64,000 bases of DNA from Terriglobia bacterium (GTDB lineage Bacteria; Acidobacteriota; Terriglobia; UBA7540), in assembly GCA_020073545.1 (NCBI GenBank), contig JAIQEZ010000001.1:33430-97429 (forward strand), in the 5' to 3' direction. The notes beneath the pieces are model-generated. The model was not told the DNA's origin. It saw only the letters and a list, made by a program, of their open reading frames with translations, and made no database searches. A program made the position numbers and the translations under genes. The number at the start of each line of letters is the position of its first letter. Position 1 is the first letter of the stretch. This document shows positions 9,230 through 19,143 of the stretch, piece by piece.

Positions 9230-11023
9230 ATGAAGAAGATCGGGCGATACGACGTCATTGGCGAGTTGGGCCGCGGCGCCATGGGGATCGTCTACAAGGC
9301 TGCCGACCCGACTATCGGCCGCCAGGTAGCCTTGAAGGTTCTTTCCTTCGACTCTTCCGCTGACGAGGGTACACACAGCCCCCAGGAAATGTTCATGCGC
9401 GAGGTGCGCGCGGCCGGCCGCCTGGCGCATCCCTCCATCGTCACCATCCACGACGCCTTTGAGGATGCAGAGACCAAATCAAGCTGCATCGTGATGGAAT
9501 TGGTCCCGGGCAAGACGCTGGAAAGCATCCTCCTCTCGGGCCACGTGAAGACGGTGGAGCAAACCCTCGACCTCGTCCGCCAGGTGGCAGAAGGGCTGGA
9601 TTACGCGCATCGGCATCAGGTGGTTCACCGCGACTTGAAGCCGGCCAACATCCTGGTGACCGAGGACGGGCGAATCAAGATCACGGACTTCGGCATCGCC
9701 AAAGTGCTGGCGCGCGAAGGCGTCGTGCGGACCGTGGGCGTGATGGGGACGCCTTCCTACATGTCGCCCGAGCAGGTGAAGGGCGGCGAGATCGACGCGC
9801 GCGCCGACTTGTTCTCCCTGGGCATCATCTTCTTCCTCATGCTGACGGGACAGAAACCCTTCATGGGCGATACAGCCGCGGTGATGTTCAAGATCGTGTA
9901 CGAAAATCCCGCGCTGCCCAGCAGCGTCGATCCCCTGCTGACGCCCGCGCACGATTACGTGGTTCTTAAGTGTTTGGCAAAGGACCGCGACAAGCGATAC
10001 TCCTCGGCGCGCGAGCTGCTGAATGACCTGGACGATCTTCAGCATGGACGCCAGCCGCGCTCGCAGGCGGCTGCCGTTCCCGCGCCAGTCCCTGCTTCTC
10101 AGGTTCCGACCGCGCCCCCGACCGTTGATCAAACCCTCGCGACGACCGTGCCGATCCTCGCGGCGACGGCGCCGCTGCAGCCGGCGCAACCGGTGTCGCC
10201 AGCATCACGGGCGCCAACCCCGCCGCCCGTAGCCGTGCGGCCGCCCCAACCCGTCGTGCCCCAACCGGTCCAGGAGGTTGAAGCCGAAGTTCCGGTCGCG
10301 CCCACGGCCAAGTCAAATACCCTCCCCATCATTCTGGGCGCTGTAGCAGTCGTGCTGGTCACCGCAGCGGCGCTAGGTTATTGGAAGTATCATCAGATCG
10401 TGAGCGCCGTCGTGCCGCCACCGCACATCGCATTGCTCCCGCCACCTCCGGCCCCCCCCGGTTCGATGACAGTGGAACCGGTGAGCCCTCCTGCGGAAAC
10501 TGAGAAGAAACCCGTCGTTAACAAGCCGAAGCAGGCGGCCAAGCCACGGCCGAAGGCAGCAGCGCCAGCGCCTGCTGCGCCACAGCCTGCACCCATCGCC
10601 GAGCCTCCTCCCAAGCCCGTGACTCCGACGCCTAGCGTAGAAGCAACCGCCAAAGCCGAGGCTGCCAAGCTCGCGACCGTTCCCCGTGTCGTTCAGCTTC
10701 ACTGCAAACATGATCTGAGAGAAGCCACGTTTACGGTCTCCGGCGGTGGTCAGACGCTTTTCCAGGGCAGCTTGAAGGGGAAGAAGAAGGGTGGTTTTCT
10801 GGCGATCAAAGGCGCTTACGAAGGGATTTTCTCACGAACGATCACGGTGCCCGCCGGCGCATCCGAAGTTTCCATTCACATCGTGACCAAGGATGGAGCG
10901 ACTGACCTCAGCAAGGCGATTCAGATGCTGCCACCTGGCGGCTTCGTTCCCACCCTCGACGTCGAAGTCGAGAACGACCACCTGACTCTCAACTGGGGGA
11001 ATTTCTCCAAACCTAAACCGTAA
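9230..11023 (+). CDS. Serine/threonine protein kinase (PknB-like) with Pro-rich linker, TM and C-terminal extracytoplasmic domain
   Basis: GRGAMGIVYKA, HRDLKPANILV, DFGIAK, APE-like SPEQ motifs. Confidence 0.95.
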   Translation: MKKIGRYDVIGELGRGAMGIVYKAADPTIGRQVALKVLSFDSSADEGTHSPQEMFMREVRAAGRLAHPSIVTIHDAFEDAETKSSCIVMELVPGKTLESILLSGHVKTVEQTLDLVRQVAEGLDYAHRHQVVHRDLKPANILVTEDGRIKITDFGIAKVLAREGVVRTVGVMGTPSYMSPEQVKGGEIDARADLFSLGIIFFLMLTGQKPFMGDTAAVMFKIVYENPALPSSVDPLLTPAHDYVVLKCLAKDRDKRYSSARELLNDLDDLQHGRQPRSQAAAVPAPVPASQVPTAPPTVDQTLATTVPILAATAPLQPAQPVSPASRAPTPPPVAVRPPQPVVPQPVQEVEAEVPVAPTAKSNTLPIILGAVAVVLVTAAALGYWKYHQIVSAVVPPPHIALLPPPPAPPGSMTVEPVSPPAETEKKPVVNKPKQAAKPRPKAAAPAPAAPQPAPIAEPPPKPVTPTPSVEATAKAEAAKLATVPRVVQLHCKHDLREATFTVSGGGQTLFQGSLKGKKKGGFLAIKGAYEGIFSRTITVPAGASEVSIHIVTKDGATDLSKAIQMLPPGGFVPTLDVEVENDHLTLNWGNFSKPKP

Positions 11024-11250
11024 CGCGCGGCGAATCGCTGCCACGCGATGACACCTTCTCGATCGCGAAGGTGCAGGCTGCGACGCGAAGGGTGTGTGCT
11101 CATCGCGACCGCCAGCATCGGGACATGCAAAGCGCTGCTCCCACGGGTCCTTTCTCAACATCTTTCAAAAGGGTCGACGGAGAACGAGGGCACGTGCTAC
11201 CATCATGCTGAGTTTGCTCGACGCAGCCGAGAGGTGCGTGTGCAAGACAT

Positions 11251-11358
11251 GTCAGACTTCGGGCTCTGTGCGACGGATGTTCGCGAACCCCGCCAGGTCC
11301 GGAAGGAAGCAACGGTAACGAACCTCTCCGTGTGCCGCAGATCAACCCGAAGTCTGGC
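11251..11358 (+). ncRNA. ffs: Small bacterial signal recognition particle RNA (4.5S-type)
   Basis: Core 'ccgccaggtccggaaggaagcaacgg' of SRP helix 8; closed by perfect 10-bp stem agacttcggg (11254-11263) / cccgaagtct (11346-11355); upstream of dnaX. Confidence 0.92.
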
Positions 11359-11492
11359 CCAAACTGTTTTGGCTTTGCGATTTTCGATTTTGGATTGACG
11401 AAGTCAGTTTCCCCTTGGTTAGGGGCGACTTTCATCTCCCCCGGACGCTGTCAATCCAAAACCCAAAATCGAAAATCCAAAATCCTCCTCCC

Positions 11493-13199
11493 ATGTCTTA
11501 CCAAGTCATCGCCCGCAAATACCGTCCCCAGGCTTTTGACGACGTGGTGGGCCAACACCTGGTGACCGACACGCTGAAAAACGCCATCCAGACGAATCGT
11601 GTCGCGCACGGATACATCTTCTCGGGCGCGCGCGGTGTGGGCAAGACGACCACGGCGCGCATCCTCGCTAAGGCGCTCAACTGCTTCAAGGGGCCAACGG
11701 TCGCGCCGGACGGCACGTGTCCCTCCTGCGTGGAAATTGCCGCTGGAAACTCCGTGGACGTGCAGGAAATCGACGCCGCATCGAACCGCGGCATCGACGA
11801 GATTCGTGAGCTGCGCGAGGCGGTGCGCTACCTGCCCGCGCGCGATCGCTACAAGATCTTCATCATCGACGAAGCGCACATGCTCACCACGGAGGCCTTC
11901 AATGCTCTGCTGAAGACGCTGGAAGAACCGCCCCCGCGCTCGCTCTTCATCCTGGCGACGACCGAGCCGCACAAGCTGCCCTCCACGATTCAGTCACGCT
12001 GCCAGCACTTTGCCTTTCGCCTGCTGGATTACGCGGAGATCTGCGCTCGACTCCGGGTGGTGGCGGAGGAGGAGAAGATTGCCGCCGACGACGGCGCGGT
12101 CTCCACGCTCGCCCAGGCCGCGGAAGGCAGCCTGCGCGATGCGCTCTCACTCCTCGACCAGGTGATCGCTGCATGCGGCGAGCGTCTGGATGAGAAGCGC
12201 GTGCGTCAGGTGCTGGGCGTGGTGCCCGCGGAGTTGCTGATGGATATCGTGAAAGCCGTCGACGCGGCGGACTCGCGTCAGGTGCTCGACCGCGTAGGGC
12301 AACTGGCTTCGGAAGGTTACGAGCTTGCGCATTTCTGCGGCGAGCTTACGCGCTTCATGCGCGACCTGATGATCGCGCGAACTTGCGGCGCAGAAAGCCC
12401 GCTGTTGCAGGTTCCCAACGACCAGCGGCGGCAGATCGGCGAACTCGCCGGGCTTTTCAGTGAGGAAGACCTTTCGCGTTTCTTCAACATCCTGCTGCGT
12501 GCTGAAAGCGAGATGCGTTACGCGCTCGCCCCGCGCTTCCACCTGGAGCTGGCACTGATGAAACTGGTGCACTCGCGGCGGCTGGCATCGATTGAATCGC
12601 TGCTGGGCGGGCTCAGTGGCTCCGGCCTATCGGGGAAAACTTCGAGCGCCCCGCGCGCCACAACGACCGCGCCCGCACGTTCCACTCCGGAACCGCCGCG
12701 CAAGGTCCGCGCGGAGAGTTCTGAAAGGCCCCCGGCGGACGAATCCTTGGCAGCGCCTGCGCGTGAAGCCGCTGCGCCCGTTGCGCCGGCGGAACGCCCC
12801 GCCTCGACCGTGCCCTCCGAGCACGCCGGCGAAGACGCACGTTTGGCGGCCATCAAGACTGTGGTGTACAGCCAGTCGAATTTTCTGGGCAGTTGTCTGG
12901 AACATCTGTCCGGCTTCCGAATCAAAGATGGCGAAGTGGACATCATCTTTGCCCAGAAGGATTCGTTTTATGCCGACCTCGTAAAGGCCCGGGAACAGCT
13001 TGAGACCCTTCGCTCCGCCTGCACCCAGGTGCTGGGCCAACCCGTAAAGATTTGTGTTAGACTTGGGGAGCAGGGAATCGTGGCTCGAGCAGAACGTCCC
13101 AGCGCCCGCGAACGCGCCGAGCGTGATCAGGGAGTGGAAGCTTTTCGCAAGAAGTTCGACGCCATCGTGGTGGACGTGAAGGACCTGAACCGGGAGTGA
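11493..13199 (+). CDS. dnaX: DNA polymerase III subunit gamma/tau
   Basis: MSYQVIARKYRPQAFDDVVGQ, GARGVGKTTTARILAKALNC, DEAHMLT, TLEEPP. Confidence 0.97.
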   Translation: MSYQVIARKYRPQAFDDVVGQHLVTDTLKNAIQTNRVAHGYIFSGARGVGKTTTARILAKALNCFKGPTVAPDGTCPSCVEIAAGNSVDVQEIDAASNRGIDEIRELREAVRYLPARDRYKIFIIDEAHMLTTEAFNALLKTLEEPPPRSLFILATTEPHKLPSTIQSRCQHFAFRLLDYAEICARLRVVAEEEKIAADDGAVSTLAQAAEGSLRDALSLLDQVIAACGERLDEKRVRQVLGVVPAELLMDIVKAVDAADSRQVLDRVGQLASEGYELAHFCGELTRFMRDLMIARTCGAESPLLQVPNDQRRQIGELAGLFSEEDLSRFFNILLRAESEMRYALAPRFHLELALMKLVHSRRLASIESLLGGLSGSGLSGKTSSAPRATTTAPARSTPEPPRKVRAESSERPPADESLAAPAREAAAPVAPAERPASTVPSEHAGEDARLAAIKTVVYSQSNFLGSCLEHLSGFRIKDGEVDIIFAQKDSFYADLVKAREQLETLRSACTQVLGQPVKICVRLGEQGIVARAERPSARERAERDQGVEAFRKKFDAIVVDVKDLNRE

Positions 13200-13202
13200 G
13201 CA

Positions 13203-13514
13203 ATGAAAAACCTGCAGCAGATGCAACAGATCCTGAAGCAAGTGCAGCAATTCCAGGAGCAATTGCAGAGGCAACTGGATGAGCTGGTGGTGGAAGCCTC
13301 GGCGGGCGGAGGCATGGTCTCCGTCAAGATGAATGGCCAGAAGCAACTCCACGAAGTGCGGATTGATCCGGACGTCTTTGCTTCGCAGGATCTGGAAATG
13401 TTGCAGGATTTGATCCTGGCAGCAGTCAATGAAGCCTCGCGAAAAGTGGACGAGCAACTGGCCAGCCAGATGGGGAACCTGGCCGGCGGGCTGAACCTTC
13501 CTGGCCTGACCTGA
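13203..13514 (+). CDS. YbaB/EbfC nucleoid-associated protein
   Basis: 'MKNLQQMQQILKQVQQFQEQLQRQLDELVVEASAGGGMVSVKMNG'; between dnaX and recR. Confidence 0.93.
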   Translation: MKNLQQMQQILKQVQQFQEQLQRQLDELVVEASAGGGMVSVKMNGQKQLHEVRIDPDVFASQDLEMLQDLILAAVNEASRKVDEQLASQMGNLAGGLNLPGLT

Positions 13515-13609
13515 TAAGAGCCGAAATCCGAAACTCGAAAATGGAAGCTGGCGGCGATGCATCGGACTAGCTCCGAATTTCGAGTTTCGATTTTCCAGTT
13601 TCGAAACCC

Positions 13610-14209
13610 ATGAAGGATTACGCCGAGCCGCTGGCTCGCCTGATCGACGAGTTGAAACGTCTACCTGGCATCGGGCAGAAGTCCGCCCAGCGCATCGCCT
13701 TCCATCTGGAACGCGCGCCGCGCGAGGACGTGGAGCGCCTGGCCGCGGCCATCCTTGACGCCAAGGACAAGATTCGTTTGTGCAGCGTGTGCAATAACCT
13801 GACGGAACTCGATCCGTGCGAGTACTGCACGGACCCACGGCGCGACGGGGAGGTGATCTGCGTGGTGGAGACTCCCTACAACGTCATCGGCGTGGAGAAG
13901 ACACGAGAATTCCGTGGGCAGTACCACGTGCTGCACGGTGTCCTCTCGCCGCTGCAGGGCATCGGGCCGGATCAACTCAAGCTGAAGAATCTGCTCGAGC
14001 GGCTGAGGAGCGGCAAGGTGAAGGAGATCATCGTCGCCACCAGTCCCACCGTCGAGGGCGAAGCGACCGCTGTCTATCTCTCCAAACTCATCAAGCCGCT
14101 GGGCGTGAAAGTGAGCCGCATCGCCATGGGAGTTCCCGTGGGCTCGGAATTGGAGTTCGCGGACGAGGTCACCATGCTGAAAGCCATCGAAGGCCGCCGC
14201 GAGATGTAG
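13610..14209 (+). CDS. recR: Recombination protein RecR
   Basis: '[23 protein letters not shown]', four-Cys zinc finger, TOPRIM '[26 protein letters not shown]'. Confidence 0.97.
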   Translation: MKDYAEPLARLIDELKRLPGIGQKSAQRIAFHLERAPREDVERLAAAILDAKDKIRLCSVCNNLTELDPCEYCTDPRRDGEVICVVETPYNVIGVEKTREFRGQYHVLHGVLSPLQGIGPDQLKLKNLLERLRSGKVKEIIVATSPTVEGEATAVYLSKLIKPLGVKVSRIAMGVPVGSELEFADEVTMLKAIEGRREM

Positions 14210-14322
14210 CCCGGGTTTTCTTATTTCCGCAAACAATCAACCACAGAGCGCTGGGCGCGGGGAGTTTCCCTAGGCGGCAGTCGTCCCACCAGAAACCGGG
14301 CGCGGTACGGGATCAAGCTTTC

Positions 14323-14421
14323 TAGTCCGGATTTTTCACCACACGATGCGTTTTCCCTGGCGGTGGGAAGGGCGGGGCTTCAGCCCCGCCCTCCCTCGTT
14401 CGTGGTGAGAAATTCGGGCTA
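14323..14421. repeat. TAG-ended palindromic intergenic repeat, copy 1
   Basis: tagtccggatttttcaccac ... gtggtgagaaattcgggcta terminal inverted repeats; core ggcggggcttcagccccgcc. Confidence 0.8.
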
Positions 14422-15024
14422 GTTCAATTGCGGATCGGAAGGCGATTCGAAACTGGGTTTGGGCAGAAGGCGGTCGCGATCGTAAGGCGGGTCTTCGTGG
14501 TCAGGCACGGGATCGTCGGGGAAATCCTCACGCCAATGGTTGCGCCACGCCTCGTCGGCGAAATACTTGAGATAGAGTTGCGTATCTTCTTCACTGCCGC
14601 TGCCCAGCATCTGAATATGACAAGCGGAGTCCTCGTCGAGCAGCATGTCCTTCGTTTCCTCCCGCAAGGCGTCACCCCAGAGTTTGGTATAGAGTTCGCG
14701 GTCGCTGAGATGGTCGGTGTCGTCCAAAAAGACGCGCAGTTCGGCGAGCTTATGGATCACTTCCCAAAGCTTGGCCGTCAACTCCTGGTCATTGAGAGTC
14801 TCCGGCGCGGGAAGGGACACGCCTGATTTCTCGAGTTGCTGGAAGTGTGTCGTCCACGGAGCTTCCTCGTAGGCGACCACGTGCTTCCAGAATCCTTCTT
14901 TGACATCGGGCAAGCACTCCTCAAACTCTCCGGTCTTCATTTCCCCGCCGGCGAGTTCTTGTGCGCGGCGTTTGAGTTCTTCGATCCTCTTCTGCCAGGC
15001 GCTGTCGGATTCATCGTTCGACAT
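14419..15024 (-). CDS. Hypothetical acidic protein
   Basis: Continuous 201-aa ORF with plausible composition; no recognised domain. Confidence 0.65.
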   Translation of the reverse strand: MSNDESDSAWQKRIEELKRRAQELAGGEMKTGEFEECLPDVKEGFWKHVVAYEEAPWTTHFQQLEKSGVSLPAPETLNDQELTAKLWEVIHKLAELRVFLDDTDHLSDRELYTKLWGDALREETKDMLLDEDSACHIQMLGSGSEEDTQLYLKYFADEAWRNHWREDFPDDPVPDHEDPPYDRDRLLPKPSFESPSDPQLN

Positions 15025-15252
15025 TGTACACTCCGTGGCGTGAAGATCTCCTTCTCCGTGCCTTAGGGGCGGTCAAACGCCAACTTATCGTACATGCGGC
15101 TGAGTGAGTTTTCTATTGGACCCGACACGCTCCCCTCGCGTCGCCTTTAGAGAACCCCGTTCCTGTATCTTCGGCCGTCCGCTATAATCTATTATCTAGA
15201 CCCTCCTGAATCTTGGGGACAAGATCAAGGAGTTTGCGTTTCCAGGTTACGG

Positions 15253-16998
15253 ATGCTCGAACGCCTCCGCCCACTCCGGCCGTACCTTGCCCGTTACAAA
15301 GGGCGCTACGTCGCGGGATTCGTCTGCCTGCTCGTCTCCCAGACAGTGGGCGTGCTTGTTCCCCTGCTCATCAAAACCGGTATTGACGATCTGGCGCGCA
15401 GCGTGGCGCTGCGGCGATTGCTGATGGTGGTTGGCCTGCTCGCGGCTGTATCCATCGTCAAAGCGGTCTTCCAGTTTTGGATGCGCTGGATTCTGATCGG
15501 CATCTCCCGCGACGCCGAATACGATCTGCGCAATGACTTGTTCCGCCACCTGATGCGCCTGTCGCCGAGGTATTACACCGAGCACCGCACGGGCGATCTG
15601 ATGTCAAAGCTTACGAACGACCTGAATGCGGTGCGCAACATGATCGGTCCGGGGATCATGTACTCGGCGAACACCGTGGTGGTAGGCGTCGCCACCATCA
15701 GCCTGATGATCCATCTCGACTGGCGGATGACGCTGATGGCGCTGGCGCCGCTGCCGTTCGTTTCGGCGGCCGTCAAGTTCTTCGGAGCGCGAATTCACGA
15801 GCGTTTCGAGAAGATCCAGGCGCTTTATTCGGAGCTCACGGAACGCGTACGCGAGAACATCTCGGGCATGCGGGTGGTTCGGGCGTTCTGCCAGGAAGAT
15901 GCAGAGATGGCCACGTTTGACGTGATGAACCGTGACTTCGTAGAGAAGAACAAAGGGCTGATCTGGATCACCAGCTTCTTGTGGCCGGTCATCGCCTTGA
16001 TGTTTGCGCTGGCGCTCTTGCTGGTGCTGGTGGTGGGCGGGCGGCACGTGCTGCAGGGGCTCATCACCGTGGGCACTTTTGCGGCATTCAATGTGTATCT
16101 GACCTATCTGATCTGGCCCATCATCGCGCTGGGTTGGGTGACGAACCTCGTGCAGCGTGGGCTGGCCTCGCTGGGGCGGCTGATGACGATTTTCGAGGCT
16201 CAGCCCGATATCGATGACCGCGCGGTGCCGAGGAATCCCGTTACTGAGCTGCGTGGGGACATCGAGTTTCGCAATCTGCGCTTCAGTTACAACGGTCACG
16301 CGATTCTAAAGAATATCAACCTGCGCATTCCCGCCGGCAAAACCGTGGCGGTGGTGGGCGCAACGGGCTCGGGGAAATCAACGCTGGTCGGCTTGATTCC
16401 TCGCCTCTACGATGCGCCGCCGGGAACGCTGTTAATCGACGGCGTTCCCATCCGCGAGATCCCTCTCCGGACCCTGCGCGAGCACATCGGGTTTGTGCCG
16501 CAGGAGACCTTCCTGTTCAGCGAGACGATCCACGAGAACGTCAAGCTGGGCACGCCGGACGCGACCGAGGCGCAGGTGGAGCGCGCGGCGGAGATTTCCA
16601 ATATCCTTCCGGAGATTCGCGGCTTCCCGAAAGAGTTTGACACCATGGTGGGCGAGCGCGGGCTGACGCTCTCCGGCGGGCAGAAGCAGCGCACGGCCAT
16701 TTCCCGCGCGGTCATTCGCGACCCGCGCATCCTGATTCTGGACGACGCGCTCTCCAGCGTGGACACCTACACGGAGGAAACCATCTTGCGGCAGCTCGCG
16801 GGTGTAATGGCAGGCCGCACGACGATCCTGATTTCGCACCGCGTCTCGACGATCCAGAACGCTGATGAAATTGTGGTGCTACACGAGGGGGAAATCGCGG
16901 AGCGCGGCACGCACGCGGAATTGCTCGCACTGAACGGCTATTACGCCGAGCTCTACAACAAGCAGTTGATTGAGGAAGAACTGGAGAAGGAAGCATGA
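15253..16998 (+). CDS. ABC transporter permease/ATP-binding protein (heterodimeric exporter subunit A)
   Basis: ABC TM domain; Walker A GATGSGKST; signature LSGGQKQR; Walker B ILILDDALSSVD. Confidence 0.95.
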   Translation: MLERLRPLRPYLARYKGRYVAGFVCLLVSQTVGVLVPLLIKTGIDDLARSVALRRLLMVVGLLAAVSIVKAVFQFWMRWILIGISRDAEYDLRNDLFRHLMRLSPRYYTEHRTGDLMSKLTNDLNAVRNMIGPGIMYSANTVVVGVATISLMIHLDWRMTLMALAPLPFVSAAVKFFGARIHERFEKIQALYSELTERVRENISGMRVVRAFCQEDAEMATFDVMNRDFVEKNKGLIWITSFLWPVIALMFALALLLVLVVGGRHVLQGLITVGTFAAFNVYLTYLIWPIIALGWVTNLVQRGLASLGRLMTIFEAQPDIDDRAVPRNPVTELRGDIEFRNLRFSYNGHAILKNINLRIPAGKTVAVVGATGSGKSTLVGLIPRLYDAPPGTLLIDGVPIREIPLRTLREHIGFVPQETFLFSETIHENVKLGTPDATEAQVERAAEISNILPEIRGFPKEFDTMVGERGLTLSGGQKQRTAISRAVIRDPRILILDDALSSVDTYTEETILRQLAGVMAGRTTILISHRVSTIQNADEIVVLHEGEIAERGTHAELLALNGYYAELYNKQLIEEELEKEA

Positions 16999-17134
16999 AG
17001 GAATTGAGGCATTGAGTGAATGGGTCATTGACTCATTGGCGTTCGTGGGGTGAATTGCCCGCCCTAAGATCCGGAGCAGTACAAGCATAACGCTTGAGGG
17101 CAATGGTCCAATGACTCAATGAATCAATCTTGAA

Positions 17135-19012
17135 ATGAGTAACACATTCCACGAAGAAGAAGTGCTGGGGAAAGCCTACGACTCGCGGCTGATGCGGCGG
17201 TTGCTCCAGTACCTTCGTCCCTACTGGCGGATGACGTTGTTCGCGCTGATCGCCATCCTGCTCTACGGAATGTTGCAGGCCGTCCCAGGGTATTTGTTAA
17301 AGGTGGAAGTGGACCGTTACCTTGACCCGACGGGGGGCCAGCACCTTCCGCCCGTCCTGGCGCGTTTCCTGAGCCGCAATCCGATGACGGGCATCGCGCA
17401 GATCGCTTTTGTGCTCTTCCTGCCCACGGTGTTCCTCAGCTTTTTCCTGGAGTTCTCGCAGTCGTTTGCCATGCAAATGGTGGGGCAGAAGGTGATGTAC
17501 GACTTGCGCAAGCAGATCTTCCTCCACTTGCAGCGGCTGCAGATGAGCTTCTTCGACCGCAATCCGGTGGGCCGCCTGGTGACGCGCGTGACGACGGACG
17601 TGGACGTGCTGAACGACCTGTTCGCTTCCGGCGTCGTGGCCATCTTCGGGGATTTCTTCACGCTGCTCAGCATCATGGTGGTGATGCTAGAACTGAACTG
17701 GAAGCTCGCCTTGCTGACGTTCTCGGTCTTGCCGGTCATCGTCATCATCACCGCGGCATTTCGGCGTGCCGTGCGGGAGTCGTATCGGCGCATTCGCGTG
17801 GCGATCGCGCGCATCAATGCATATCTGCAGGAGCACATTACCGGCATGTCCGTGCTGCAACTCTTCAATCGCGAGGAGCGCAGCTTCGACGAATTTGAAG
17901 AAATCAACCGGGCACACATGGAAGCCTACAAGGATTCCATCCTGGCTTACGGCCTCTTCTATCCCGCCGTGGAAGTGTTGGGGGCGGTTGCCGTCGGCAT
18001 CATTCTCTACATGGGCGGTGGGATGGCGTTGCGCGGCGTCTTGAGTGTAGGTACCGCTATTGCGTTTATTCAGTACTCGCAGCGCTTTTTCCGGCCCATC
18101 CAGGATCTGAGCGACAAGTACAACCTGCTGCAGGCGGCGATGGCGAGCTCGGAGCGCATCTTCAAGCTGCTGGACACGCCGGTGACGATCGAGGATCCTG
18201 CCGAGCCCAAGCCACTCGAGCATCCGCGCGGGCAGGTGGAATTCCAGCAGGTTGGGTTCGCTTACAAGGACAACCACAGGGTCTTGGAAAACGTCTGCTT
18301 CACGATTGAGCCCGGCGAGACGGTCGCCGTGGTGGGCCACACGGGCGCCGGCAAGACGACACTCACCAACCTGCTGCTGCGCTTCTACGACGTGCAGGAC
18401 GGCCGGGTCGCCTTCGACAGCCTCGATATCCGCGAAGTGCGCCTGCGTGACCTGCGCAAGAATTTTGGCATCGTGCTCCAAGACCCTTTTCTGTTTTCGG
18501 GAACCATCGCGAGCAACATTCGGCTGGGCAGCGAGTGGATCACCGACGCGCAGGTGCGCGCGGCAGCGCGACAGGTCAACCTGCTGGAGTTTATCGAGAG
18601 TCTGCCGGCGGGATTTGACGAACCCGTGAAGGAGCGCGGCGCTACGCTCTCCGTGGGTCAGAAGCAACTGCTCTCCTTTGCGCGCGCCCTCGCGCACAAT
18701 CCCCGGATTCTGATCCTGGACGAAGCTACCTCGAGCGTGGACCCCGAGACCGAGCATCTGCTGCGCGAAGGATTGCGGCGCCTGATCGAGAACCGCACCT
18801 CGCTGGTGATCGCGCACCGGCTCTCGACGATTCAGAACGCCAGCAAGATTGTCGTGATGCACAAGGGCCATGTGCGCGAGGTGGGCACGCACCAGGAATT
18901 GCTGCAGAAGCGTGGGATCTACTTCAAGCTTTACCAGCTTCAGTACAAGGACCAGGAGTTCCCTGTGGCCCGAGCCGTCCTCGGGGCGGAGTCCTTGCCA
19001 GAGCGCTCCTAA
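17135..19012 (+). CDS. ABC transporter permease/ATP-binding protein (heterodimeric exporter subunit B)
   Basis: ABC TM domain; Walker A GHTGAGKTT; signature LSVGQKQL; Walker B ILILDEATSSVD. Confidence 0.95.
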   Translation: MSNTFHEEEVLGKAYDSRLMRRLLQYLRPYWRMTLFALIAILLYGMLQAVPGYLLKVEVDRYLDPTGGQHLPPVLARFLSRNPMTGIAQIAFVLFLPTVFLSFFLEFSQSFAMQMVGQKVMYDLRKQIFLHLQRLQMSFFDRNPVGRLVTRVTTDVDVLNDLFASGVVAIFGDFFTLLSIMVVMLELNWKLALLTFSVLPVIVIITAAFRRAVRESYRRIRVAIARINAYLQEHITGMSVLQLFNREERSFDEFEEINRAHMEAYKDSILAYGLFYPAVEVLGAVAVGIILYMGGGMALRGVLSVGTAIAFIQYSQRFFRPIQDLSDKYNLLQAAMASSERIFKLLDTPVTIEDPAEPKPLEHPRGQVEFQQVGFAYKDNHRVLENVCFTIEPGETVAVVGHTGAGKTTLTNLLLRFYDVQDGRVAFDSLDIREVRLRDLRKNFGIVLQDPFLFSGTIASNIRLGSEWITDAQVRAAARQVNLLEFIESLPAGFDEPVKERGATLSVGQKQLLSFARALAHNPRILILDEATSSVDPETEHLLREGLRRLIENRTSLVIAHRLSTIQNASKIVVMHKGHVREVGTHQELLQKRGIYFKLYQLQYKDQEFPVARAVLGAESLPERS

Positions 19013-19143
19013 TCAACTACGCTGTGCGGCGTATGCAGCCGGTTCGGAGATTGCCACCGCAAGCTGGGCTACCATCCCCTTGCCTTGCAGGGCTCCTCGG
19101 AACGCACGCTTAAGCCCGGCACGGTGACCGTGCCGCAAGAAAA

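Noticed and set aside
12627-13838. 403-aa minus-strand ORF across dnaX/ybaB/recR
   Set aside because: Antisense shadow of three clearly conserved plus-strand genes.
17687-18892. 401-aa minus-strand ORF opposite ABC transporter subunit B
   Set aside because: His/Arg/Gln-rich antisense ORF typical of high-GC coding DNA.
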